From positions 2,540,001-2,604,000 of the forward strand of contig NZ_CP120416.1 in the NCBI RefSeq assembly GCF_032773895.1: a DNA stretch of 64,000 nt. Direction: 5' to 3'. Positions within the stretch are counted from its first letter, which is position 1; each line of letters opens with the position of its first letter. The notes beneath the pieces are model-generated. The model did not search any database. It was not told where the DNA came from and saw nothing but the letters and a program-made list of their open reading frames with translations. Shown here piece by piece: positions 10,624 to 18,725 of this stretch. The translations under genes and the position numbers were made by a program. Source of the stretch: Teredinibacter sp. KSP-S5-2. Lineage in GTDB: Bacteria > Pseudomonadota > Gammaproteobacteria > Pseudomonadales > Cellvibrionaceae.

Positions 10624-10975
10624 ACACACTCCACCTAATGACACATTAACCGCACTTGATTAAAGGGTTTTTAATCCGTTTTAAAGGTTAATAAGAAGGA
10701 TGAATAGATAACTGATACTTGAGTAAAAACCCAAGCGCTTACGACAGCGGGCAATACTAGCATGACTTTTGCGTAGATTGTAGGATTTGACGCCCTATCC
10801 TTCATAGGCTCCGTGCATCAAGTGACCATTTCATACCGAAGAATGAAAGAAACTCACCAGAGAGATTAATGCTAGGTATTAGTAGGCCAACGCATACAAA
10901 GCCAACAGAACTTAACAGCTTAGAAAAATGACAGTTTTATGACTCAAGCCTCGTACAACTGAAATATAACCCAGC
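10624..10975. other. 352-base intergenic stretch upstream of ppc
   Basis: This stretch lies between ppc and the solute-binding-protein gene, both on the minus strand. It must contain the ppc promoter, but I see no convincing -35/-10 pair, no long inverted repeat and no credible reading frame. Confidence 0.4.
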
Positions 10976-11737
10976 CTAAATTGAAAAGAACTCTTCATAT
11001 AGTTTCTGATAAAGCGGCTCGGCTTTGAGCTTCTTCAGCTCTTCAGAAAAACGCTCTACCATCTCTTTGGCAACTCTTTCTTTGCTAAAAGCCACATACA
11101 AACCATCCACTTTAATGGGTGCATTGGAAAACGCATGCATGTTGTATATATGATTTTTCTTTAAAACATGTAACGCATTACCCAACTCTGCCACAGTAAA
11201 ATCAATACGCCCCGCATTTAACATTTTAAAGTTCTGTTCATCACTCGTAGTAAGCATGTATAACTTGTTCACCTCCACAAACTGCCAGAAATCATGGGTA
11301 TAACTGTAACCTCGAACCAATCCAATTTGCCTGCCCAGTAAATCATCAAACCTTTTGTACTCTAACTCATCCTCCTGCTTTGCCCATACAACCCAGGGCG
11401 AATCCACCAAGGGTTCCGATGGATAATAGGCAAAAACTTCTCTTTCCGGTGTTTTGTTGGCAGAAAAAAGCCCGTCTACCATCCCTTTCTCTAACATCGT
11501 AATCGCCCTCTTCCAAGGATAATGCCGATACCCTTGAACATTCACCTCCATCCGCTTAAAAACCACATCCACTACGGCGACACTAAACCCTCCCACCTTT
11601 CCGTCATTCACAATTTGATAAGGCGGCCAGTCATCACATATCAGCGTTAACCCACGACTCGGCTCAGCGATGGAAACTTGAGAAAACCAGAAGAAGGATA
11701 ACCAGAAGAGCAAAAACAAGCCTCTGTCCTTATTCAT
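10976..11737 (-). CDS. Periplasmic solute-binding protein, SBP_bac_3-like, orphan
   Basis: The protein has 253 residues, with a signal peptide (about 1-24, cleavage near SIA-EP) followed by a type II periplasmic-binding fold. The typical start is LTLICDDWPPYQI, and the ligand-loop stretch is GGFSVAVVDVVFKRM. It resembles amino-acid-binding proteins of ABC systems, but there are no permease or ATPase genes beside it. It may therefore serve a distant transporter or a periplasmic sensing role, as many orphan members in marine gammaproteobacteria seem to. AGGAG lies six bases before the ATG. The ligand is unknown. Confidence 0.8.
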   Translation of the reverse strand: MNKDRGLFLLFWLSFFWFSQVSIAEPSRGLTLICDDWPPYQIVNDGKVGGFSVAVVDVVFKRMEVNVQGYRHYPWKRAITMLEKGMVDGLFSANKTPEREVFAYYPSEPLVDSPWVVWAKQEDELEYKRFDDLLGRQIGLVRGYSYTHDFWQFVEVNKLYMLTTSDEQNFKMLNAGRIDFTVAELGNALHVLKKNHIYNMHAFSNAPIKVDGLYVAFSKERVAKEMVERFSEELKKLKAEPLYQKLYEEFFSI

Positions 11738-11907
11738 TAGTCACTCCTGTTCTATGGTGTAAAACCAAGCAGAATATGGCTTACAGATTCATTGAGTACA
11801 TTAGAGTATAGGAAGAAAAATAGAGAAAAAGCTTTGTCGGACGCAATACAGGCAACAAAAGAACAAGCAAAGAATTTTGGAGAACAAAAAGAGGAAATAG
11901 TTTTTAA

Positions 11908-12813
11908 CTATTGAATCACAGCATACTCTTTAAGGAGTCGGTCCAAGTACTCGGTGTTTTCAGAAGGATGGCGAAGTAATTCTTCAGGCACCCCTTTCAT
12001 ATACGCAATAGCAGCGACTCGCCCCTGTTTATTAAAATCAAACTCCCGGCCATATTGAGACAACAGCGGTTCATTGTAGGCTTCAAGGGGAGAAATAATT
12101 TGCCATCCTTCCTGACGAATTTTGGCAATCAAATCAGGCAGAAAAAGCGCGGCCAAATCATTTTCGTGCAGCAATAAAACATGCTTGGGGGATTTCCCCA
12201 ACGCTTTAACAGCAACTGCATCATAAAACTGTATACAAGCCCACAACACATCCACATACAAACGTTTCAGATTTTCGATGTTAAGCTTTTTACCGTCTCC
12301 CATAGCCGTTACATACAGCGAATTAACATACCAGTCAAAGTTGTCGACGGTGACATACCCAACCCTATAACCCAGCTCATCCAAACCATCCAGAATTACC
12401 TTCCTCTTGGTTTTCGAGTCGCCATGGTGCAAATAAGGAAAACGAAAATAATTTACCTGATTGGAAAAAAGCTTAATCATAGAATGGGCTTTGCGGGCAT
12501 CTGACAAGAAACCTTCTGCCGAAATTTTATTAGCCGAGGTATGAGAAAAGGAATGGTTTGCCAAATGAAATCCGGCATCAGCATACTGAGTTAAACGCTT
12601 AGCTGAAGTATCAGATAAATACTGAGCCGTAACAAAAAAGAGCGCATCGGGCACATTTGATTCCTTTAAAGCAGAAATAATACGCTTGGTTCGCTCCTCG
12701 CCGGTCATCACGGATGTGCCCGGCATGGGAGCGTCATCGAATGTGAGGGCGATTTGTTGGGCGTGACAATCTGGAACAAACCAGATAGCACACATCAAAA
12801 TAAAGAAACGCAT
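11908..12813 (-). CDS. Secreted polysaccharide deacetylase-family protein (NodB/CE4 fold)
   Basis: The 301-residue protein has a short signal peptide (about 1-18, cleavage near CHA-QQ). The NodB-type motif 1 is IALTFDDAPMPGT (general-base Asp and metal Asp), motif 2 is the metal-binding NHSFSHTS, and motif 3 lies in YFRFPYLHHGD. Metal ligands thus look intact, so deacetylation of an N-acetylated glycan (chitin oligomers, peptidoglycan or an exopolysaccharide) is likely. The C-terminal part (about 215-300) is an extension with no motif I recognise. It lies close to the chitinase-fold regulator further upstream, but substrate and regulation are inference. Confidence 0.85.
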   Translation of the reverse strand: MRFFILMCAIWFVPDCHAQQIALTFDDAPMPGTSVMTGEERTKRIISALKESNVPDALFFVTAQYLSDTSAKRLTQYADAGFHLANHSFSHTSANKISAEGFLSDARKAHSMIKLFSNQVNYFRFPYLHHGDSKTKRKVILDGLDELGYRVGYVTVDNFDWYVNSLYVTAMGDGKKLNIENLKRLYVDVLWACIQFYDAVAVKALGKSPKHVLLLHENDLAALFLPDLIAKIRQEGWQIISPLEAYNEPLLSQYGREFDFNKQGRVAAIAYMKGVPEELLRHPSENTEYLDRLLKEYAVIQ

Positions 12814-12899
12814 TAATCACCCTATTCTGAGGCACCTAAAACATTCAACTCTAATCTAATAGATAGTGCGTGCTCTACTTTTTACACATATAAAACACA

Positions 12900-13295
12900 C
12901 TACTCTTCAAATAAAAACAGGATCAGAAAATAATAATCTTTTACTAACAGGCCATCCTGAACATTGCCTTTAACGCTATACCTAGTAGCATACAAATATG
13001 ACACAGCATGATCAACATAATCCTCTAACGGGTAGTATTTTACCAATCTAACGTTGATAACACTTCCTGAGCCATCAATATCTGCTAGCAGCAAAACCCA
13101 CCCTTCAAGATTTTGTTCTATCATAACTTCCGGGTATGTCATTACTGGAGAATACTCAGGAGAACCGAAACTACGCCCGTGATTTAGTTCGGTCATATTA
13201 GGTATTCGTTCAATCCGAATAATATCCTTTCCAGGAGAGCATCCGATCAGAACCAAAGCAAAGAATAAAAAATATATTTTGCAACACCTGACCAT
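12900..13295 (-). CDS. Small lipoprotein with TonB C-terminal-like domain
   Basis: These 131 residues begin with a lipoprotein signal whose lipobox LIGC places the lipidated cysteine near residue 19. The region EGWVLLLADIDGSGSVINVR followed by LVKYYPLEDYVDHAV resembles the energy-transducer TonB C-terminal fold (gieGwV...vd..G.v..v.v....P.g..d.aA). There is no membrane anchor helix or proline-rich spacer, so it is not a classical TonB. Such stand-alone domains are often found in outer-membrane or periplasmic partners. The start ATG shares one base with the TGA stop of the preceding 56-codon gene, so the pair is probably translationally coupled. Confidence 0.65.
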   Translation of the reverse strand: MVRCCKIYFLFFALVLIGCSPGKDIIRIERIPNMTELNHGRSFGSPEYSPVMTYPEVMIEQNLEGWVLLLADIDGSGSVINVRLVKYYPLEDYVDHAVSYLYATRYSVKGNVQDGLLVKDYYFLILFLFEE

Positions 13296-13465
13296 CAGTT
13301 TTCCCTAAGCCCATCAATTTTAGAATTTAAATTCCGAATCCGTGGCTCGTAACTTTTCTCAATAAGGTCAATCTTCTTCATTAAACGATCAGTTGCTTGC
13401 TGATGCACATCTTGTATAGTCGTATAAGTTTCTCTCACTCTTGGGGCAATTAAGTCTGACCCCAT
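13295..13465 (-). CDS. Small coiled-coil protein, possibly a truncated remnant
   Basis: A 56-codon reading frame runs from ATG 13465 to a TGA that overlaps the ATG of the lipoprotein gene (TGATG). From about residue 10 it is charged and helical with heptad-like spacing (for example TDRLMKKIDLIEKSYEPRIR). The first codons fall in a motif, GGGGTCAGACTTAATTGCCCC, that looks like non-coding element DNA, and an in-frame TAG lies six codons before the ATG. This may therefore be the surviving C-terminal end of a larger gene. I recognise no family. Confidence 0.4.
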   Translation of the reverse strand: MGSDLIAPRVRETYTTIQDVHQQATDRLMKKIDLIEKSYEPRIRNLNSKIDGLREN

Positions 13466-13496
13466 TGAGTTGTTTTGCCACTAGACGCAAAAAAGA

Positions 13497-13781
13497 TTAC
13501 ACATAGAAAACATGAAAACCAGAAAAATACAATAATAAAACAAAAAATAACACTATATTTCTTAGCTCTTTATACTCCTTTTTTATACTGCACCCACCCA
13601 ACGTCATATTCTCATCAAAAAGATAAGAATAAAAAACGAAAAGCGGGTATAAAACGAGTATCAATGAGGTAAATATTGTAGTCAACTCAGGACTATATAA
13701 AACAAAATGAGTAAACCAAACAAAACATGTAATAAACACAAAAAGTTTATAGAACAGCTTTATCCAGCCTTGTTTTTTCAT
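13497..13781 (-). CDS. Small integral membrane protein of unknown function
   Basis: The frame of 94 residues has three strongly hydrophobic stretches (about 7-25, 32-54 and 73-92) separated by short charged loops, including KKEYKELRN. It is rich in Phe, Leu and Tyr and very AT-rich. Its ATG overlaps the stop of an upstream frame as ATGA. Small membrane proteins of this kind occur as immunity or accessory proteins, but nothing here shows that role. The low-complexity, AT-rich DNA means it could also be chance. Confidence 0.4.
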   Translation of the reverse strand: MKKQGWIKLFYKLFVFITCFVWFTHFVLYSPELTTIFTSLILVLYPLFVFYSYLFDENMTLGGCSIKKEYKELRNIVLFFVLLLYFSGFHVFYV

Positions 13782-13948
13782 CTCCGTCGCCCGTCCAATC
13801 TAACAGCCACCCGCATTAACATCTGTACCATAGTAACAAACCCGAGTTTCAACCGGTAACATAGCTTTACGACACTCCAGCCTTGTCGACTCAAACAAAG
13901 TACTGCAATTTCCAATACCCTTCCAATAGTTTCTATGGCTTCACTCAC
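13778..13948 (-). pseudogene. Apparent frameshifted small gene (Cys-rich C terminus)
   Basis: From a GTG at 13948 (GGAG seven bases before it) the frame reads VSEAIETIG and then degenerates into a basic, unprotein-like sequence. In another frame the DNA reads NCSTLFESTRLECRKAMLPV and ends DVNAGGC at the stop at 13800. The switch falls in an imperfect repeat, ATTGGAAGGGT followed by ATTGGAAATTG. Removing one 11-base unit joins the two halves into a continuous 45-residue reading. I infer a small gene broken by an 11-base duplication. The family is not recognised, and the C-terminal half has four cysteines. Confidence 0.4.
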
Positions 13949-14256
13949 AATATATACTCCAACCCCAACTTTGATTCCTTTTTAGATACTAACACCACAA
14001 TTTCACGAATTGAGATATAAAAACTCGGCAACTCTGTGAACTCTTTTTCAAGATTCGAGCGGCATTTTTTTGACTAATATTCACCCAAGTCAAAGTTTGG
14101 TAGAGATTTGTCAATTTTTTTTACATCACTTCCACAGGCAAGCGTCAAATTCTACATAAGACGCTGATTTTATTGTGTTTTTTGTTTTGGCATAAAAAAT
14201 GCTTATGGCCGATAAGTTTTTTAATCCCCACGACGATTTTTATTGGAGTTGTAGCT
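13949..14256. other. AT-rich intergenic stretch
   Basis: The 308 bases between the broken gene and the DUF6316 gene are AT-rich and lack a credible gene. Apart from the sigma54-like promoter at 14187-14203 I see nothing definite in it. Confidence 0.4.
14187..14203 (+). promoter_or_regulatory. Candidate sigma54 (-24/-12) promoter for the DUF6316 gene
   Basis: The sequence TTGGCATAAAAAATGCT fits the RpoN pattern TGGCAY-N5-TTGCW with one mismatch, and it has the diagnostic GG and GC spaced by exactly 10 bases. The GC element lies about 55 bases before the GTG start at 14257. An activator site was not found. Confidence 0.45.
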
Positions 14257-14499
14257 GTGATCTGTAGGAAGAATGAGGAAAAAAAAGTTCGGTACCGCAC
14301 CGACAGATGTTTTCGAGTTGGTAACGACTGGTATTTCGCCACAAGGGAGGGTAAGGATATTGGCCCATATAAGAATCGCGTAGCAGCTGAACGAGCAGTT
14401 CCCCGATATGTAAAAATTATGCTGGAGGATAAAACTTCAGGAATCTATGCCAGACGAATTGCAATGGAAGGGCTTTGGGCTTCGACACTCTATGCTTAA
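14257..14499 (+). CDS. DUF6316-family small protein
   Basis: The protein has 80 residues from the GTG at 14257, chosen because GGAG lies eight bases upstream and the region before it has no family similarity. The core YRTDRCFRVGNDWYFATREG followed by KDIGPYKNRVAAERAVPRYV matches what I remember of DUF6316. That is a small marine gammaproteobacterial family with a conserved R-S/T-D-R...WYF.TREG...GP motif. Function is unknown. There is no signal peptide or membrane segment. It is a lone plus-strand gene in an otherwise minus-strand region. Confidence 0.65.
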   Translation: MICRKNEEKKVRYRTDRCFRVGNDWYFATREGKDIGPYKNRVAAERAVPRYVKIMLEDKTSGIYARRIAMEGLWASTLYA

Positions 14500-14519
14500 A
14501 TGAAGGTAGAACGGTTACT

Positions 14520-14560
14520 GGAGGTGCAATGATTGGGTGGCCTCCTTGCCTTGCACTTCC
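14520..14560. repeat. 10-bp inverted repeat (hairpin) after the DUF6316 gene
   Basis: GGAGGTGCAA and TTGCACTTCC pair over 10 positions (one G-T pair) around a 21-base loop. It begins 20 bases after the DUF6316 stop codon. No T tract follows, so a simple intrinsic terminator is unlikely. Confidence 0.5.
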
Positions 14561-14577
14561 CTAAAATGCCAGCGTCC

Positions 14578-14650
14578 CATTTTTCAGTAAATCAGAAAAG
14601 CTCTTTTCGGCTTCTGTGAAACTGACTGTAAGACGGCGCGTTGAAAAATG
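14578..14650. repeat. 73-bp foldback with 9-bp terminal inverted repeats
   Basis: CATTTTTCA at 14578-14586 is matched by TGAAAAATG at 14642-14650. Between them GAAAAG-CT-CTTTTC forms an inner 6-bp hairpin (14595-14608). The nested layout resembles a small palindromic or MITE-like element. Confidence 0.4.
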
Positions 14651-14815
14651 CTAGGTCTAAAAAGCTCATTATCACCAACGGTTTGAAGTATTAATATTTT
14701 CATATATAAATCAAATAGTTACAAACTATATAGGTAGGTAATATTTCATCAATTGCAGAGCAAAATGGCTTACAAAACATTCAATATACGCAAAATAAAA
14801 CCACACTCAAGTATA

Positions 14816-17125
14816 TTAAACAGAAAACCAGTGTGGGTATTCCGCTCTAAGCCGGCTTAAAAAAGACCTTGCAATTGGAACAAAGTGTCCACGCATCTTC
14901 AACTGATAACTTGTATCTTTCTTAACCACCCCTTCCACGCACGCAGGGTTAATCAGGTATGAACGATGAACTTGTACCAGCAACTCAGGGAAATACATCC
15001 TCAACGCCCGCAAACGGGAAAAAACAAAGATCGGCTCTTTCAGATCTTCAGAATGGATACCGCTATACCCCTTTTCCCCTTTAATAAATAATAGCTTGTC
15101 TTTTCTCCGAGCAATTTCGTATAGCTCGAGTAGTAACTGAGGTTGCTTTGCCAGCTCTCTGAACTGCTGCCGGGCAAATATCACCTGGTTGCCCAGCCCT
15201 CTAAAATACGCTTCCTCACTTGGGCTCAATGGAGACTGAAACTCCAGGGAGATCTGATACCCTCCCATTTCCGGGTTGGAAATCATCGCCTTAACCCTGT
15301 CATCAGATACATTCAGCACCTCTCCTTGACCGTCATAATCCGGATGCTCATCCATTTCACCAGACTGCCCCATCAACTCCTCCTCATTCCATAGAGACAC
15401 CCCTTTTACCCGAAAATCCCCGGATAAAAAGGTAAACATTGTTTCCATCATTTTCTCGAGGTTGTTAGTTTCACTGATCAAATGGGTAAAACGCTCCAGT
15501 GAAAGTAAGGCTTCATCAGCCTTTGCAATGGTAGAGTCACTTAGGTTTTCTTTAAATGCTTCGACAGTCACACTCTCCGTAGCCTGCTGCTCAAAGGAAG
15601 TTCTTCCGATCTGCGGAATTCGCGTCAGCGGAGAAAAAGAATTTCTGGCGATGACACTTTTCTCTGCCAGTAAGTTAAGCGCCTTTAACTGCTCCGCGCT
15701 CAACTTTTCAGCCAAGCTTGGCGGAGGAGAAATAGACAGATAAATAATTTGATCTAAATGCTGCGGCAATGCTCGCAAGGCATAACGCACTCGCTTATGG
15801 GTATCCAGTTCTTTATTGTTTTTCTTTCTAATTGCAGACCACTTGTACAACAGGGTCGTCAATGCCCAAATAACAAGCGCCATGGTCATCCACGGAGCAA
15901 TTAACACGATAAACTTCTGAACCCGGTATAAAAAAGCATCAAAGGAACGAAAATAACCAAAGGTCACTGCGATTAAACCATCGGCACCGTCCACATCACT
16001 TGCGACTTCCCATACAGCAACTCCACCCAAATCTTTGTCTTGAATAAATGTCAGCTTATGGTGTAGCGACTCTTTACTCTCGTAAGAAATAAACTGCTTT
16101 GTTTTTGGGTTATACAGTGTGCTGGCTTTTACGGCTTCGTCCCAATGCTGCTCATAATCGGGGTTCTTCAATAATTTACTTAATTCCTTATGTGCAATCA
16201 GCCCCGTTCTACCAGAATTTTCTTCGTCCCATGTTCCAAGCGATACGCCATCGAACGATTGAAACAACCCTCCACGGTTTGAACCAACGTTCTCCCAACC
16301 TGCAGCTACGGCAGCAACGCGTAAAATTATTTTTTCTGGTTTTAAACCCTGCTCGACAACCTCATCCACAACGGTAGCAATCGCGGGTAATGGATGTGCG
16401 GGATCAACATACAGCGGAGATCGGTGACCAGTCCGCAAACTCCACGCGCCATGAAAAGTTGCAGTTAATATATGGTAGTAATCAATGTATTGGGATAAGA
16501 GTGGGTAGTCCCATCCATGCCGATTATGAGCCTGTTCAGATAACGTGACAGAAATGTGACAATCCGGACATTCCAACTTTAATTCTTGAAAAAAGATTTC
16601 CAGGTTTTTTAAGTCGTCCGGACTTTTACTGTTTTTTTCGTAACCACCTGTAATCGGATATCGCCAGTCAAATTCAAAGCCATCAAATCCGTATTGGTTT
16701 TTTAATTGCACTGCCGTTGCGATAAACAAATCTCGTTTGTTCTTATCCCTAAGCACTGTCGAATAGTTTTGCGACTGCCCCCAACCACCGATGGTAAGCA
16801 AGATTGCCAGATCAGGTTTCTGCTTCTTAAGAATGTCAACGGCGCGATAGTTACCCTCTACTCGCTCTCCAGAATCAAAGATAATGACGTTAGTCAGATC
16901 AGTGTATTGGTCTGCGGGAACTACTTCACCGGTATCGTTTAATATTGCCGACGCATAGATAAGGTGGGTTAAAGGCCGGATATTCACATCGGCGAGAGTT
17001 TGACCATCTCGATAATAAGCCCAGAACGGGAAGTAGCCGACAATGGCTTTGTCGGCTCCAGAATAACACAAGCTACTGAGCAGGCTTAAAATCACACCTA
17101 CCCATATCAATCTCAAGTACAGCAT
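14816..17125 (-). CDS. Membrane one-component regulator: inactive GH18 sensor domain, TM helix, LytTR output
   Basis: The protein has 769 residues: a signal peptide or anchor (1-22), a GH18 chitinase-fold domain (about 26-390), one transmembrane helix (about 404-427), a cytoplasmic linker with a GAF-like segment (about 530-655) and a C-terminal LytTR DNA-binding domain (about 665-765, with QVHRSYLINPACV and VPIARSFLSRLR). The GH18 catalytic signature DxxDxDxE appears as DGFEFDWR (148-155): the proton-donor Glu is Arg155 and the middle Asp is Glu151. The MTYDFHG stretch is LTATFHG (221-226), while the TIGGWG strand and the base Trp in GVAVWEVASD remain. It should therefore bind, not cut, chitin-like sugars in the periplasm and signal to DNA. 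Its own targets are unknown. It lies 73 bases after gor on the same strand. Confidence 0.88.
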   Translation of the reverse strand: MLYLRLIWVGVILSLLSSLCYSGADKAIVGYFPFWAYYRDGQTLADVNIRPLTHLIYASAILNDTGEVVPADQYTDLTNVIIFDSGERVEGNYRAVDILKKQKPDLAILLTIGGWGQSQNYSTVLRDKNKRDLFIATAVQLKNQYGFDGFEFDWRYPITGGYEKNSKSPDDLKNLEIFFQELKLECPDCHISVTLSEQAHNRHGWDYPLLSQYIDYYHILTATFHGAWSLRTGHRSPLYVDPAHPLPAIATVVDEVVEQGLKPEKIILRVAAVAAGWENVGSNRGGLFQSFDGVSLGTWDEENSGRTGLIAHKELSKLLKNPDYEQHWDEAVKASTLYNPKTKQFISYESKESLHHKLTFIQDKDLGGVAVWEVASDVDGADGLIAVTFGYFRSFDAFLYRVQKFIVLIAPWMTMALVIWALTTLLYKWSAIRKKNNKELDTHKRVRYALRALPQHLDQIIYLSISPPPSLAEKLSAEQLKALNLLAEKSVIARNSFSPLTRIPQIGRTSFEQQATESVTVEAFKENLSDSTIAKADEALLSLERFTHLISETNNLEKMMETMFTFLSGDFRVKGVSLWNEEELMGQSGEMDEHPDYDGQGEVLNVSDDRVKAMISNPEMGGYQISLEFQSPLSPSEEAYFRGLGNQVIFARQQFRELAKQPQLLLELYEIARRKDKLLFIKGEKGYSGIHSEDLKEPIFVFSRLRALRMYFPELLVQVHRSYLINPACVEGVVKKDTSYQLKMRGHFVPIARSFLSRLRAEYPHWFSV

Positions 17126-17198
17126 ATTAACCAGAGTTGTCTAATATTATTATTTTAAGTAGTTAGTGTACTGCAATGTTTCAGGCAGTCCTAGATGT

Positions 17199-18557
17199 TT
17201 ACCTTGTCGGTGTTCTCATAGTCACAAATTCTTCCGCGGCTGTAGGGTGTATACCAATAGTTTGATCAAAAATTTCTTTTGTTGCACCGGCATTTATTGC
17301 AATGGATATTCCTTGAATAATTTCTCCAGCGTGAGGACCAACCATATGCGCACCTAGTACTTTTTGCGTAGATTTTTCAACAATTAATTTCATAAACGTT
17401 CGCTCATCAATACCACTCAGCGTATTTTTTAACGGTTTAAAATTACTGGTAAATATCTCGCATTTAATTCCTCTTTCCTCCGCATCTTCCTCAGTTAAAC
17501 CAACCGTACCGATATTTGGCTGACAAAAAACAGCCGTCGCAATATTGTCATAGTGGATATTGATGGGCGTTTTTGCAAAAAGAAATTTTGCCAACGCCAT
17601 GCCTTCAGCCAAAGCAACTGGCGTTAACGCCGCCCGCCCAATCACATCCCCGACCGCATAGATACTTGGCTCATCAGTTTGAAAGGAATCGTTGACTTGA
17701 ATAAAGCCTTGGCTGGTTGTTTTAACATTTGTATTTTCTAATCCAAGCCCAGCTATTTTGGGTTCACGACCAATAGCAGAAACCACCGCATTCACGTCAG
17801 TGGTTCTGCCACTTTTTAAACTTACTTCGAATGAAGTATCGCTATTTTTTTTCAGACCAATTACCTGATCCTCAAAAGAAACTTTTACACCTTTTTTCTG
17901 AATTTCTTCTGCAACAAATTGCCTAATTTCCTGATCAAACCCGCGCAAAAATAATGGACCACGATATACCAGCTCTGTGTCACAACCTAAACCATTTAAT
18001 ATGCCAGCAAATTCGACCGCAATATAACCACCCCCTTCCACGATGACTTTTTTGGGCAGTTCTTGCATATAAAAAAAGTCATTCGAATTCAGTACATATT
18101 CAGCACCGGGATAAGAAGGTTTTTTGGGCCAACCACCCGTCGCGATTAATATTCGTTCAGAGGAAATACACCGATCACCAACCTTCACGTCATGCGCGCC
18201 CTGAATAACACCCGTTCCCGAAATAATTTCCACGCCGGCAGAAGCCAGAATTTTCTCATACACACCATTTAAACGTTGAATTTCGTTCGATTTGTTATCC
18301 CTCAGCTTTGCCCAATCGAGTTTTGGTTGAGACTCAAATTGGGACCAACCAAAGCCCTGCGCAGCAGCAAATTCTTCCGAAAATTCCGAAGCATAAACAA
18401 ATAATTTTTTGGGCACACAACCAACATTGACACAGGTTCCTCCCAAATACAGGTCTTCGATTATGGCGACTTTTGCACCCAGTGACGCAGCAATCCTCGC
18501 CGACCGAACACCACCGGAACCCGCGCCAATAACCAAATAATCGTAATCAAAACCCAT
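17199..18557 (-). CDS. gor: Glutathione-disulfide reductase
   Basis: This 452-residue flavoenzyme reduces oxidised glutathione with NADPH in the cytoplasm. It shows the N-terminal FAD fold (VIGAGSGGVRSARIAASLGA), the redox-active pair C42/C47 in GGTCVNVGCVPKK, the second dinucleotide site around IVEGGGYIAVEFAG, and the C-terminal HPTAAEEFVTM that supplies the catalytic His-Glu. Arg residues after the second nucleotide fold (YRGPLFLRGFD) fit an NADPH-dependent member. The nearest alternative would be another member of the pyridine nucleotide-disulfide family, but length and motifs match Gor. Confidence 0.93.
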   Translation of the reverse strand: MGFDYDYLVIGAGSGGVRSARIAASLGAKVAIIEDLYLGGTCVNVGCVPKKLFVYASEFSEEFAAAQGFGWSQFESQPKLDWAKLRDNKSNEIQRLNGVYEKILASAGVEIISGTGVIQGAHDVKVGDRCISSERILIATGGWPKKPSYPGAEYVLNSNDFFYMQELPKKVIVEGGGYIAVEFAGILNGLGCDTELVYRGPLFLRGFDQEIRQFVAEEIQKKGVKVSFEDQVIGLKKNSDTSFEVSLKSGRTTDVNAVVSAIGREPKIAGLGLENTNVKTTSQGFIQVNDSFQTDEPSIYAVGDVIGRAALTPVALAEGMALAKFLFAKTPINIHYDNIATAVFCQPNIGTVGLTEEDAEERGIKCEIFTSNFKPLKNTLSGIDERTFMKLIVEKSTQKVLGAHMVGPHAGEIIQGISIAINAGATKEIFDQTIGIHPTAAEEFVTMRTPTR

Positions 18558-18725
18558 TGTTGTTTCCCCTCTTAAGGCCTGTGACTTGGTAATAATAGTG
18601 AGGAGTCTGGCGCAATTGAAAAAAAATCGCTAGGGGAGAGCTTGGGAAAAACTGAAATGACTATGCTTAATCAAAACGGATTAGGATAGCCATGCTGGTT
18701 GTAAGCAGGCTTGGAGCAGAAAAAC

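Larger units (their letters stand above)
14500..14815. other. Intergenic stretch with two foldback elements
   Basis: These 316 bases between the DUF6316 gene and the GH18-LytTR gene hold no credible gene. They contain the hairpin at 14520-14560 and the nested inverted repeats at 14578-14650, listed separately. The last 150 bases are AT-rich without a clear signal. Confidence 0.5.
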
